From positions 8,272 to 72,271 of the forward strand of contig JAEYQK010000088.1 in NCBI GenBank assembly GCA_023410055.1: DNA of 64,000 nucleotides. Reading direction: 5' to 3'. The DNA is from Acidobacteriota bacterium (lineage in GTDB: Bacteria; Acidobacteriota; Terriglobia; Terriglobales; Acidobacteriaceae). Made by a program: the position numbers and the translations under genes. The notes under the pieces are model-generated. The model searched no databases, was not told where the DNA came from, and saw only the letters and a list, made by a program, of their open reading frames with translations. Below are positions 9,025 to 17,909 of this stretch, piece by piece (the first letter of the stretch is position 1; every line of letters begins with the position of its first letter).

Positions 9025-9953
9025 CGGGCACCTCCGAAAGCAAGGCGATAGCGTTGCTCCAAATCCATCGTTTGTCTATCAAAGCGAATCACCGGAAGCC
9101 CAAGAGTAACCAGTGCCCTCAGAACTTCGGCTGCATCTTTGTCATTCCCGCTTATGGCCAACAGAAAACGAGTAGCGCCCGCTTCCACAATCTTGACGTT
9201 TGCCAAGTGAGCAATCGACGCAGCCGCTCCTTTGTTGTCCCGAAGTAATTCGAGTTCAAACATTTGCGTATTCTGCTCGGAACTTCGCATCGGAAGCACG
9301 CCGTTGTCCGAATCGCCCGAGACGTTCTGGCCTTTGGAAATCAGAGCAACGTGTGTACAGATGTCTTCGAGGTCCGCGAGGATATGCGACGAGATAAGAA
9401 TCGTCATTCCCTGCGAATTGAGCTCTTTCAGGAATTCTCTTAGTTCAGTACGCGCCAGCGGATCGAGGCCGGTCGCTGGCTCGTCCAGCAACAAGACGCT
9501 GGGCCGGTGCAACAGGGTCTTGGCCAGCATCAGTCGCTGTTTTGTGCCGAATGACAAGGACTCAACATAGTCGTTGCTGCGCTCTTCAAGCCGCGCGCGA
9601 GACAGCGCACTGCTGATCGCCTCTTCCCTATTCGTGCCGGAAAGATGGAATGCATCTGCGAAGAACTCCAGAAACTCACGCACCCTCATCTCCTGGTAAA
9701 GGCCGGATTGATCGGCAAGGTATCCAACCATGCTTCTGACTGCGAACGGCTCACTCACGACGCTCTTTCCATCGATGCGTGCCGCGCCGCTGTTCGGCAG
9801 CAACAGCGTGGACAAGATCTTTATCAGGGTGGTCTTCCCCGCTCCGTTGGGGCCTACCAAGCCGACGAGTTCGCCCTTGCCAACTCTCAGCGAGAAGCCG
9901 TCGAGAGCATGAACTCCATTGAAGGACTTCCGGATTTGTTCGACCTGAATCAT
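9021..9953 (-). CDS. ABC transporter ATP-binding protein
   Basis: 310 residues when started at the ATG at 9953, which overlaps the stop of the upstream gene as ATGA; a longer reading frame exists but is not needed. Walker A is GPNGAGKTT, the signature motif is LSFGTKQR, and Walker B is VLLLDEPATGLD, followed by an H-loop in LISSHILADLE. The C-terminal 90 residues form the extra domain common in NatA/CcmA-like ATPases of ABC-2 exporters. It energises the downstream permease. The upstream gene probably encodes the third partner. Confidence 0.9.
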   Translation of the reverse strand: MIQVEQIRKSFNGVHALDGFSLRVGKGELVGLVGPNGAGKTTLIKILSTLLLPNSGAARIDGKSVVSEPFAVRSMVGYLADQSGLYQEMRVREFLEFFADAFHLSGTNREEAISSALSRARLEERSNDYVESLSFGTKQRLMLAKTLLHRPSVLLLDEPATGLDPLARTELREFLKELNSQGMTILISSHILADLEDICTHVALISKGQNVSGDSDNGVLPMRSSEQNTQMFELELLRDNKGAAASIAHLANVKIVEAGATRFLLAISGNDKDAAEVLRALVTLGLPVIRFDRQTMDLEQRYRLAFGGAR

Positions 9954-11734
9954 TGGTACACCACCACGATCAAAGCATGTTCGTTCGCAATGTAATCGGA
10001 GTTCGGCAATTCTACTGGCCGTGCGGGTCCGTCGCTCAACCCGCATAGCAACCGGACTTGTTCATAGCCGAATGTCAAAGGTCCTTGCACCCGAAAACAG
10101 TAGTTTGGCGATACGAGCTTGTACGGTCCGGAATAGAATGGAGGAGCATCACTGAGAACATCAGGTGTCGGTATTTTGGACTTCTCCCAGATAGCGAAAC
10201 GCCCGACTTGCGCCAGGTTGAATTCGCCACCGGGTGCCACGTTTCCAATCATCCAGAGGCTGTTCTGAGCTGTATCAACGTAAATGACATTGCTTAGGGT
10301 GCGCCCCGTGTCATTGCGGAAGCGACCCGGCGACAACTCCGGCACACTTCCAGCGAACTCATGATGCCCCGTAAAGTGCAGCTTGCTGCTGGTCCAGCGC
10401 GCCATGGGCAACTTGATTTCTGCTCCCGGCACCGGACTGAGCCGTACAGGCGCGTCTGCCGTCCATTCCCTGGTGATCTCTTTGCCAATGCGGACATTTT
10501 CGAGCCGGTGGATTTCGACCTCTTCGCTCACTCTCGGGAGAAGAAGCCCGCCCGGAGTCGTTCGCAAGATGAACTCTCCCTTCCGCGGAACGGACATCCT
10601 TGTTCCGTAATCGCCGACGGCAAGGCCGCTGTGAGAATCAAGGAAGTGTATGGCGACGTTGTCCAGGGTGACCTTTCGCGGCTTCTGGCGGGACGCAAAC
10701 CAGTACAAACCGGCAACGAATAGGACCGCCACCGCAGTTACTGTGACCCAACCCCACTCCTGGCGGCGCAACCGGCGAAGCAGGGAGAAGTTTACGACCC
10801 CAACAACAATGATGTATGCCGCAACCCATAGGACAAGCGTCCACAAGCTCGGAAAATGAAACCTGGTCGCATATCGAGTCTGAAGAGCTACAGAATCGGG
10901 AACCATCGACGTAATCGGCTTCGCGTCCACGATCTCGCGCAACAAGTAGCCGCTGCACAGCTTTTCCAGCATGCGGCTTTTCAGCTTCGGGACTCTGTAG
11001 AGGTGCCCGGTTCCGATCCGCACTCCTTCCGGGTTCGGAGTGCCCGTCCTGTACGCCGACAAGAACGCCGGATCTGCGACTTTATCTTCCACAAGGATCA
11101 ACCTGCCGCCGTGGCGTGCAAATAGCTCCAAGGCGAGCCGTTGCTCTCCGGTAAGCGCTGAAGTTGGCATTGCCACGACGATTGCAGATGCGGAGTATGC
11201 CCACCAGTTGTAGCGTGGATGGGTCCGTAGCCGAACTTCGGGCCTGCTCCCATATGCTTCCATCCACGCGCTCAGTTGTATCTTGGAGGCCACCCTCTTG
11301 CAGACCGGTTCTTTGTCGCACAAGACGCTGATGAAAACATCACTGCCTAGCCATCCTTGAGAATCACCCGAAACCTGGTGGCCAACAATGTTCCCGTCTG
11401 CATCCTTTGCGGTGATGTCGACTCCAACCAGCCAGTTCGGGGTTTGGACGGGAAGTTCGAGTTGCCGCTCTTCGCCGGGCGCAAGGCTCACGCGATGCAC
11501 ATAAACGCTATCGGGGAAGACGGCTTGGCGATCCGACTGCCGAAGCAACCCCACATGTAGTTCGAAGCTCTGGTCCTTCGCTTTTGGATTCGATAAAGTC
11601 ACAAGAACCGAGCAAGGCTTGCCGAACAGGCAGTGGCCGCCGAATCCAAGCTCGTCAATACGAACATTGCCATCAGCCCAAACGAATTGGGCCACAAAGA
11701 CGACGAAACAGCACACCACCAGGAATCGTTTCAT
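9950..11734 (-). CDS. Membrane protein partner of ABC-2 transporter (GldG-like organisation)
   Basis: 594 residues. A signal peptide (to about residue 20) precedes a beta-rich domain. A segment reading ELFARHGGRLILVEDK resembles the amidotransferase-like (DUF4350) fold of ABC auxiliary proteins. Two membrane helices follow (about 297-320 and 333-350), then a C-terminal periplasmic domain. It is first in the operon and coupled to the ATPase gene by ATGA. By analogy with gliding/transport GldA-GldF-GldG sets, it may be the auxiliary subunit; the similarity is architectural only. Confidence 0.6.
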   Translation of the reverse strand: MKRFLVVCCFVVFVAQFVWADGNVRIDELGFGGHCLFGKPCSVLVTLSNPKAKDQSFELHVGLLRQSDRQAVFPDSVYVHRVSLAPGEERQLELPVQTPNWLVGVDITAKDADGNIVGHQVSGDSQGWLGSDVFISVLCDKEPVCKRVASKIQLSAWMEAYGSRPEVRLRTHPRYNWWAYSASAIVVAMPTSALTGEQRLALELFARHGGRLILVEDKVADPAFLSAYRTGTPNPEGVRIGTGHLYRVPKLKSRMLEKLCSGYLLREIVDAKPITSMVPDSVALQTRYATRFHFPSLWTLVLWVAAYIIVVGVVNFSLLRRLRRQEWGWVTVTAVAVLFVAGLYWFASRQKPRKVTLDNVAIHFLDSHSGLAVGDYGTRMSVPRKGEFILRTTPGGLLLPRVSEEVEIHRLENVRIGKEITREWTADAPVRLSPVPGAEIKLPMARWTSSKLHFTGHHEFAGSVPELSPGRFRNDTGRTLSNVIYVDTAQNSLWMIGNVAPGGEFNLAQVGRFAIWEKSKIPTPDVLSDAPPFYSGPYKLVSPNYCFRVQGPLTFGYEQVRLLCGLSDGPARPVELPNSDYIANEHALIVVVYQ

Positions 11735-12108
11735 TGCGGTGATAGCCTTTTAAACACTGTCAGGCCAAAATGCAACCTGAATTCAATGGCGTATCTGGTT
11801 AGACACCAGAGAAGATGAAATTGGTCCCGCCTTGGGCGGGAACCGGGCGGGAGTGGTCGTCGTGCCGAGGAATGCATAGATCGATCCTTCGTCATTGCAC
11901 TCCTCAGGATGACCGGATACGGGCGGTGTGGGCAAAGGTATGCGAGTGGTGCAGAGACCCACATCTGCCAACACCGGGCAGATGTGGGGCACCAAGCCGG
12001 GTGGGGGCAGTATTGACCTGCAAGCCTTTGCGCGTTATCGTCGCTTGAATCTTCCAAACTGAGTTCTGTGTCGTTAGCGGTCGCGTGAAACAGCGCAAAG
12101 GAGTTGGT
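11735..12108. other. Divergent spacer with three repeat types
   Basis: The spacer lies between the start of the ABC operon (leftwards) and the DUF3857 gene (rightwards), so it must hold both promoters. It contains a GTCCCGCC/GGCGGGAAC palindrome near 11824-11842, a fragment related to the long inverted-repeat element (GTCATTGCACTCCTCAGGAT, about 11891), and palindrome family A at 11958-11988. No gene is seen. Confidence 0.6.
11958..11988. repeat. Palindrome family A
   Basis: Twelve-bp perfect arms CCCACATCTGCC (11958-11969) and GGCAGATGTGGG (11977-11988), loop AACACCG, flanked on the right by GCACC. The copy at 23355 differs from this one by a single loop base. Confidence 0.85.
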
Positions 12109-14199
12109 ATGAAGGTACGGGTGTGTGTAGGTCTATCTGTCTTCTTGTTTATTGGTGCTGTTTTGGCAAGGGCAAAAGAGGGAGAGCCGTTCGGTACGAT
12201 TTCTCAAGAAGAACTCAAGATGACGAGTGAACCGCTCGCGCCGGGGGCACCGGCCATTATTCTGTACCGGCAAGTCGATCGCGACGACACGCAAGCACAA
12301 AGCTGGGAACGCAATTATCGCCGAATCAAGATTCTGACCGAGGCAGGACTGAAGTACGCCAACGTCGAAATTCCGTACATAAAAGGGAACGGCAGAGGTA
12401 TCAAGGCCATCAAAGCGCGGACCGTAAAACCCGATGGCACAATCGTCAACTTCGACGAGAAGGTTCTTACCAAGGAGACTGTAAGCTCGAAGGGCGTGAA
12501 ACAGATTGTCAAGACTTTCACACTGCCTGACGTTCAAGTGGGAAGCATCATTGAGTATTCCTACATAGAAAACTTCGCAGAGCAAAGTTCTAAGGGCGTG
12601 GACGTTGCGGGTCATTCCATCATCACGCGAACCGACAAAGCAATTGGAACCATGCTGCAGTATTCGTTCGCAAAGGGACCTGTTGAAGGTTCGCGCTGGA
12701 TACTGAGTGACGAACTCTTCACGAAACTGGCCAGGTTCTCCCTGATGCCACTCCAATCGCCGAATCACGTTCTTCGCTGGTCAACCAGCCGTCTGCCCGA
12801 GGGAACAAAACCTCCCAAGGCCACCGGTAGCGACATGATTCGCATGGAAGCGAAGAACATCCCGGCTTTTTCGATTGAGGACTTTATGCCACCCGCCAAC
12901 GAGCTGAAGTCGCGAGTCGATTTCATCTATGGCGAGAAACTCGTAGAAATCGAACCCGATAGATACTGGAGGAGCAAGACTCGAATCTGGAACTCAGGAC
13001 TGGATACATTCATCGGAAAACGTAAAGCGATGGAAGAGGCGGTCCGCCAGATTGTCTCGCCAGACGATTCAAAGGAAGTAAAGCTGCAGAAGATATACGC
13101 CCGCGTTCAGCAGCTTCGCAATACATCGTACGAGGTTGAGAAGTCGGAGAAAGAGCAGGAAAAGGAGCGTGAGCAGGAGAAGCTCAAAGACATCGATAAC
13201 GTGGAGGATATCTGGAATCGCGGTTCTGGCGACGAAATACAGCTCAACTGGCTATTCCTGGGACTTGTGCGCGCGGCTGGCTTTGATGCTTACGGCGTGT
13301 GGACCGCCAGCAGAAAGGAATACTTCTTTGATAAGGGTGCGCTGGACGAAAAGAAATTGAACGCCAACGTCGTACTGGTGAAACTCGACGGCAAAGACCT
13401 CTATTTCGACCCGGGCTCTGCTTTCACACCCTATGGCATGCTGCCCTGGGAAGAGACCGCAGTTCCTGGGCGGCTAATGGATAAAGAAGGTGGTACCTGG
13501 GTCAGCACGTCTATCCCGGACGCTTCCCTGTCTCGTATAGAACGCAAGGGAGACTTTCGCGTAAACAAAGCGGGCGATCTAGAAGGCACATTGACCATGA
13601 CTTTGACAGGTCTCGAAGCTGCGCGAGCGCGTCAGGATAAGCGGCAGGACGACGATGCGGATCGCAAGAAGTTTCTGGAAGACATGCTAAAGGAGCAGAT
13701 CCCGTCCCCCGGTGAAGTACAGTTGACGAACAAGCCTGAGTGGCGCAGTTCTTCGCCATCAATGATCGCGGAGTTTAGCGTGAGAATTCCGGGATGGATG
13801 TCGGTGAATACGAACAGATTCTCTCTTCCGGTAGGCATCTTCGCGAGCGGCGAGAAGAACGTATTCGTTGCCAACACGCGCAAGCACCCAATCTATTTCG
13901 AGTATCCATCTTCGAAGCAGGACGACGTACAAATCACGCTGCCTACGGAGTGGGAGGTGGGCAAGTTGCCTGAACCTCAGAACGTGGGTGATAGTTCGAT
14001 GCTGTACACCTTCAAAGCTGAAAAGGACGGATCGACAGTACATCTGAAGCGCACGTTGAAAATCGGCCGCGTTCTTTGGGACAAAGGATACTATTCGGCT
14101 CTGCGAAGTTTCTTTCAGAGCGTCAGGATAGGCGATGAACAGCAGGTTATTCTGCAGCCTGTCGGGCTGAGCAGCAGTGCCACCGGATCGGGAGACTAG
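12109..14199 (+). CDS. Secreted DUF3857 / transglutaminase-fold protein, apparently without catalytic residues
   Basis: 696 residues from the ATG at 12109, which has AAAGGAG just upstream. Signal peptide to about residue 22. Residues about 45-270 match DUF3857 (RRIKILTEAGLKYANVEIPY, and GSIIEYSYIE). A transglutaminase-like core follows (about 310-440), but at the usual GDC motif the protein reads GSGDEI (Glu376 for the nucleophile Cys), and the His position appears to be Asn420, while the FDP motif is kept. A highly charged coiled segment (about 343-362) precedes it. Likely non-catalytic, perhaps structural or binding. The stop codon overlaps the stop of the facing cytochrome remnant. Confidence 0.78.
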   Translation: MKVRVCVGLSVFLFIGAVLARAKEGEPFGTISQEELKMTSEPLAPGAPAIILYRQVDRDDTQAQSWERNYRRIKILTEAGLKYANVEIPYIKGNGRGIKAIKARTVKPDGTIVNFDEKVLTKETVSSKGVKQIVKTFTLPDVQVGSIIEYSYIENFAEQSSKGVDVAGHSIITRTDKAIGTMLQYSFAKGPVEGSRWILSDELFTKLARFSLMPLQSPNHVLRWSTSRLPEGTKPPKATGSDMIRMEAKNIPAFSIEDFMPPANELKSRVDFIYGEKLVEIEPDRYWRSKTRIWNSGLDTFIGKRKAMEEAVRQIVSPDDSKEVKLQKIYARVQQLRNTSYEVEKSEKEQEKEREQEKLKDIDNVEDIWNRGSGDEIQLNWLFLGLVRAAGFDAYGVWTASRKEYFFDKGALDEKKLNANVVLVKLDGKDLYFDPGSAFTPYGMLPWEETAVPGRLMDKEGGTWVSTSIPDASLSRIERKGDFRVNKAGDLEGTLTMTLTGLEAARARQDKRQDDDADRKKFLEDMLKEQIPSPGEVQLTNKPEWRSSSPSMIAEFSVRIPGWMSVNTNRFSLPVGIFASGEKNVFVANTRKHPIYFEYPSSKQDDVQITLPTEWEVGKLPEPQNVGDSSMLYTFKAEKDGSTVHLKRTLKIGRVLWDKGYYSALRSFFQSVRIGDEQQVILQPVGLSSSATGSGD

Positions 14200-14430
14200 G
14201 GTCGCTTGCCTAGACTGCGGATGTAGAGCACTAGCTGCCAGCGCTGGCCTTCAGGTATTGAACTGAACGACGGCATTCCGGTTCGCGAGTTGCCGTTGCC
14301 TATTTTCCAGAAGAGGGCGCCGTCAGTTTGACTCTGCACGGTTTCGGACGCGAGCACCGGTTCTTTCTGCCCGGGGCCAGCGGCGTCACATTGGCTGCAA
14401 TTGCACACGAACATCTTCTTCTGTCCGTTT
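14196..14430 (-). pseudogene. 5'-truncated cytochrome c remnant with broken heme motif
   Basis: The minus strand reads GQKKMFVCNCSQCDAAGPG and later LFWKIGNGNSRTGMPSF and QRWQLVLYIRSLGK, matching the body of small acidobacterial c-type cytochromes (G.FV..C..CH..., the axial Met in TGMPSF, and the terminal helix). The heme motif is CSQCD, with Asp for His, and there is no signal peptide: the frame is closed by a stop about 8 codons before GQKK. Homology ends at about 14425, where Fur homology begins on the other strand. Confidence 0.7.
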
Positions 14431-14693
14431 ATCGAGCGCTATCTCTGCTGAAGAGACACGGCCTGGTCGACGAACTGGATCCGATGCACGTCAGGGGCGA
14501 GGGACACTACTACGAGCAGCGCCCGAAGCGCGATCATCTTCACATCACCTGTCTTCGCTGCGCGGCCGTTGTGGAATTCGAGAGCCCGCTTTTCGAGCGC
14601 TTGCAGGCACAGGTGAAGAAAGAGTGCAATTTCCACGTGGTAGTGTCGCGATTGGAAATCGGCGGCTACTGCAACAAGTGCCGCCGGATGTAG
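14421..14693 (+). pseudogene. 5'-truncated Fur-family regulator remnant
   Basis: From SVYRALSLLKRHGLVDEL onward this is the C-terminal two thirds of a Fur/PerR protein: the end of the winged helix, the metal region RDHLHITCLRC and the structural zinc Cys pair near the end (YCNKC). The first 55-60 residues, including most of the DNA-binding domain, are missing. An in-frame start upstream (14328) would only add unrelated residues. It cannot bind DNA as a normal Fur. Confidence 0.75.
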
Positions 14694-14797
14694 AACGCCG
14701 GCTCGCGTCTATTCGTTAGGTGTCGCGTGTGACTCCAGGTATGCGCATCTGGGGCAGCGGAATGTGGTCACCAACAAGGGTCTGAAATATCAGATAG

Positions 14798-14828
14798 GCG
14801 CACCCTCCCCTGCCGGGGAAGGGTGCGG
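14798..14828. repeat. Palindrome family E (GCACCCT)
   Basis: Arms CGCACCCT (14799-14806) and AGGGTGCG (14820-14827) with an inner CCCC/GGGG pairing. A related palindrome lies at 25342-25371. It could act as a weak terminator for the DUF362 gene reading leftwards. Confidence 0.65.
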
Positions 14829-14872
14829 CCCCCCTTCTTGTTTGCCTTCGCCATGAGATGGAGATAAGCCCT

Positions 14873-15919
14873 TCACGCGAGCTCGTGCAGCCTGTAGGTG
14901 GCCGAGCCTAGACCTGTGCTCTCCGCATAGCGGAACATCTTGGAGCCTCTGAAAGTTTTGCCCCGTTGCTTTGCCATGTCCCAACATGCTTTGTCGACTG
15001 CGACCGGGTCGGTCGAGATGAAGACGCCGAAGTCGTCCATCAGCGGTTTCATCTTGCGCGGCTCGCAGTCGCAGCCGGCGGTGATCTTCATGGCGTAGTT
15101 GAGGTAGATGTTCTTCTTCCCAAGCTGCGCGGCATAGGCGCCTTCAACGAGCTTTTCGAGAAACGGATTTCCTATCCCCAAGAACTTCGCGATGCCTGTT
15201 ACGGAAAAGATCGAAATTGCTTTGTTGGGACAGATCGCCATACAGGCGCCGCAGCCGACGCATTTCGCATGATCGATTTTTGATTTATCGCCGATGATCA
15301 AGGCGTCTTCATTGCATCGGGTTTTGCAGAGATTGCATTTCTTGCACTTGCGGCTCACGATGTGCGGCTTCTCTCCCATGTGCATCGCTAGTTTGCCGCC
15401 CTTTGCGGCGTGGCCCATGGAGAGCTGCTTGATCGCGCCGCCGAATCCGGCGAGCCGGTGGCCTTTGAAATGGGCGATCACAATGAGCTGGTCATAGTCG
15501 AGGAAGGCCTTGCCGATCTTGAATGACTTGAAATGCTTCTTGTTGATCTCGACGTCGTGGAAGTTTTCGCCGTGTTCGCCGTCGGCAAAGACGATGGGAA
15601 GTTGCGTGAAGCCGTGGGCCTGGGCCGTTTTCTCGTGAAGCTCTTTCTTGTAGCGCTGGCCACCGTACAAGACGCTGGTCTCCATGTAGCAGGAATGGAT
15701 GCCGCGTTCCTGCAAGTAACCAATAACGCCGAGGTAGTACTCGGGGCGAAGGAACGTGGCATTCTTGTGCTCACCGAAATGGACCTTGAGAGGAACTCGA
15801 GCGCGCAGGCTGATGTTTTCCTTCTCCAGCACCGTGGCAAGCAGTTGTTTGGTTATTTCCTGAATTCGGTCCGCGCTTGTGGTTGAGTCGATCTTCTTGA
15901 AGTAGACGTTCGGAGTCAT
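14873..15919 (-). CDS. DUF362 domain protein with two 4Fe-4S clusters
   Basis: 348 residues, cytoplasmic. The N-terminal and C-terminal parts match DUF362 (VPLKVHFGEHKNATFLRP; AHFKGHRLAGFGGAIKQLSMG; FISTDPVAVDKACWD). In the middle are two ferredoxin motifs, CKKCNLCKTRC and CVGCGACMAICP, each able to hold a 4Fe-4S cluster. The family has no agreed biochemical role; an electron-transfer or radical-related function is usually supposed. It is monocistronic as far as the spacing shows. Confidence 0.85.
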   Translation of the reverse strand: MTPNVYFKKIDSTTSADRIQEITKQLLATVLEKENISLRARVPLKVHFGEHKNATFLRPEYYLGVIGYLQERGIHSCYMETSVLYGGQRYKKELHEKTAQAHGFTQLPIVFADGEHGENFHDVEINKKHFKSFKIGKAFLDYDQLIVIAHFKGHRLAGFGGAIKQLSMGHAAKGGKLAMHMGEKPHIVSRKCKKCNLCKTRCNEDALIIGDKSKIDHAKCVGCGACMAICPNKAISIFSVTGIAKFLGIGNPFLEKLVEGAYAAQLGKKNIYLNYAMKITAGCDCEPRKMKPLMDDFGVFISTDPVAVDKACWDMAKQRGKTFRGSKMFRYAESTGLGSATYRLHELA

Positions 15920-16021
15920 ACGTTCGCTTGGCGCTCCGGTCGAGGGTGGTTCACCGCATTTCGTAGGATAGCGAATCGGGGCGGGTAATCACCAGCAGAT
16001 ATCAGAAGGAAGTCGTCCACA

Positions 16022-16969
16022 TCACAGAAACATTGAGTCGTCACGCACCTTGCGCTGGCGGTTCCTGAGATAAACTCCATCAACCCGCTTCCAGTCGTCG
16101 TCGTTTTGAATGCGGAAGAGTATCCCTTGCCTCGCTCGATCCTTGTACTCTGGGTCACTCTTCCGAGGCGATCCATAGAGATCGTAGCAGCCAGCTCGCG
16201 AGACGAGGCTTTCTACTTCCTGGCGCACACGTCCATTTGTGTCGTCCTCGGGGATGTATTCGAGGAAGACATTCGGACGCGCGGAAAGAAGAGTCTGCAT
16301 GGCTCCGCGAATTACGAGGTGTTCGCTTCCTTCGACGTCTAGTTTGATGAAATCGGGAGGCGGAATTTCGCCTTTTGAAACGAGGTCATCAATGGCCACC
16401 ATCCGTTGCGGAGTCGAGTGCGTCGCATTACGACCGGAATCGGTAACGGCACTGGCATGAATAGAGGACTTGGAGAGGAAGACTTCCGCCATTCGCGATT
16501 CGTCACCAACCAAGACATGAACAACGCTGACGTTCTTCATCTCGTTAAGTTGGATTGAGGCTTCGATGGCGCGGACGAGCGGCGTTTGCGGCTCAAAGCC
16601 CACGACGCGAACCGATCCCTTGGTAACGTGGGCCATCTCAATCGTGAAATATCCGACGTTTGCTCCAATGTCGTAAAACGTGTAACCATCGACGAGGCTG
16701 CGCAGACAGATCAGGAAATCCCAATAGTCCCAGGAGTTGCCGTTCAGCCTCATGGTCGCGTAGACGTCGAGGCTGTTGGTGGATAGAACAAGCTTTGCAC
16801 CGTTCCTGGTAGTGAGGAATCGGCAGTCACGGCGGTTCAAGAGCCTTCCCATCAAACGGGGCACAAAACCTTTTCCCCGGGGCAAGTAGCGCTGGAGTTT
16901 GGCTGCGAGAGATAGCCAAGCTCCGGCTTCCCGGCAATCGGCTAGAGTAGGAGGGCAGTCAACCGTCAT
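16022..16969 (-). CDS. FkbM-family methyltransferase
   Basis: 315 residues. The SAM-binding motif is FYDIGANVGYFT, followed by VVGFEPQTP (acidic end of beta-2) and the FkbM signature PPDFIKLDVEGSEHLVIRGA. The family methylates hydroxyls of secondary metabolites or surface glycans. AAGGT precedes the ATG. The neighbours give no pathway clue; the LPS genes lie 18 kb away. Confidence 0.88.
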   Translation of the reverse strand: MTVDCPPTLADCREAGAWLSLAAKLQRYLPRGKGFVPRLMGRLLNRRDCRFLTTRNGAKLVLSTNSLDVYATMRLNGNSWDYWDFLICLRSLVDGYTFYDIGANVGYFTIEMAHVTKGSVRVVGFEPQTPLVRAIEASIQLNEMKNVSVVHVLVGDESRMAEVFLSKSSIHASAVTDSGRNATHSTPQRMVAIDDLVSKGEIPPPDFIKLDVEGSEHLVIRGAMQTLLSARPNVFLEYIPEDDTNGRVRQEVESLVSRAGCYDLYGSPRKSDPEYKDRARQGILFRIQNDDDWKRVDGVYLRNRQRKVRDDSMFL

Positions 16970-17328
16970 GGGGTACCTTCGATGATAACTGAGCGTAAGT
17001 TATAGTACGACACTTGTGGCACACCGGCGAATGAAACCGATGACATGATGGTGCGGGCAAGTGGACTTGTTCGCGGTCGAAAAGAAGCGAGTCGAAACTT
17101 GAGGTCAGCCGTCCAATCAGGCCCAGAGAGATGCCCGCTCCCGAGTAGAGCCGCTGATTAAAGGCTACTAGCAACGTCACAACCGGGGTGAGGCGAGTCA
17201 CCCCAAATAGTGACAAATGTCACCGTCCTTTTGCCTGCCGTCATAAGAAGATTGCACGTTTTGGATTAGGATTCTGAACGCGGTTCAGGGGCCTAAGGTC
17301 CTGGGTCTACGCAACGGAGGTAGGGCTT
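16970..17328. other. Upstream region of RsbRD-N gene with tandem palindromes
   Basis: No gene is seen. At 17185-17204 GGGGTGA and TCACCCC form a hairpin. Directly after it is a GTGA-N6-TCAC palindrome (17209-17224), resembling a CRP/FNR-superfamily site. CATAAG at 17242-17247 could be a -10 element. The left end should hold the FkbM gene promoter on the minus strand. Confidence 0.45.
17209..17224 (+). promoter_or_regulatory. CRP-like operator (GTGA-N6-TCAC)
   Basis: AGTGACAAATGTCACC: GTGAC and GTCAC in dyad symmetry with the CRP core spacing. It lies about 112 bases before the RsbRD-N gene. A better match to the same consensus lies at 47705-47720. Confidence 0.4.
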
Positions 17329-17790
17329 ATGTTGCTCGCATATCGGCTGGTCAAGCTGATTGAGGCCCATGCAGACCAGTTGGCGGCAGGGGTCTTCGAG
17401 AGACTGCAAAGTTGTTCTAAAACCAGCGCTTTCCGCAATGTTCCCGCGGACGAGTTTAAGCAACGCGTTTACGAGATTTATCACTGCCTGGGAGATTGGC
17501 TGCTGGGCAAGGCCGAGTCTGAAATCGAAAAGCGCTATACGGAGATAGGGCGCAGGCGTGCCGAGCAGGGAGTGCCACTGAGCCAGGTGATATGGGCCAT
17601 CAATCTGGCCAAGCGGTACCTCCTTGAGTTTCTCGCCGAGCAAGTAGGACCAGAGAAGACGGCGGAGATCTTCGGGGAGTTGGAAGTCTTGCAGTTGCTG
17701 GAGCAGTTTTTTGATCGTGCGAGTTATTACGCGGCAATAGGTTACGAGAGCACCCACGCGCCTCTCGTGGCCAGAGCGGCAGGGCAGTAA
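17329..17790 (+). CDS. RsbRD N-terminal-like (globin-type helical) regulator
   Basis: 153 residues, all helical. The patterns EAHADQLAAGVFERLQ, FRNVPADEFKQRVYEIYHCLGDWL and EIGRRRAEQGVPLSQVIWAINLAKRYLL match the RsbRD_N domain found at the N-terminus of RsbT co-antagonists and, in acidobacteria and deltaproteobacteria, as stand-alone small proteins. No STAS domain is attached. GGAGG lies 9 bases before the ATG. It probably has a sensory or stress-signalling role; the ligand is unknown. A CRP-like palindrome sits upstream. Confidence 0.65.
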   Translation: MLLAYRLVKLIEAHADQLAAGVFERLQSCSKTSAFRNVPADEFKQRVYEIYHCLGDWLLGKAESEIEKRYTEIGRRRAEQGVPLSQVIWAINLAKRYLLEFLAEQVGPEKTAEIFGELEVLQLLEQFFDRASYYAAIGYESTHAPLVARAAGQ

Positions 17791-17796
17791 TTTAAG

Positions 17797-17834
17797 AACC
17801 CGCTCAAGCCAACATCGGGCTTGAACGGGCCACC
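17797..17834. repeat. Palindrome family B
   Basis: CCCGCTCAAGCC (17799-17810) and GGGCTTGAACGGG (17817-17829) followed by CCACC; the flanking GAACC is also shared with the copy at 53430. It separates the RsbRD-N gene from the CoA-transferase operon. Confidence 0.8.
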
Positions 17835-17909
17835 GATAACGTCGCTACGCTGGCAAAGTCGTATTGGGAATCCTAAATAGCTGTTGCGTGGGTGGAGAGC
17901 AATGAGTGA

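Noticed and set aside
17017..17031. TGGCAC, the -24 half of a sigma-54 promoter
   Set aside because: No TTGC follows at the required spacing.
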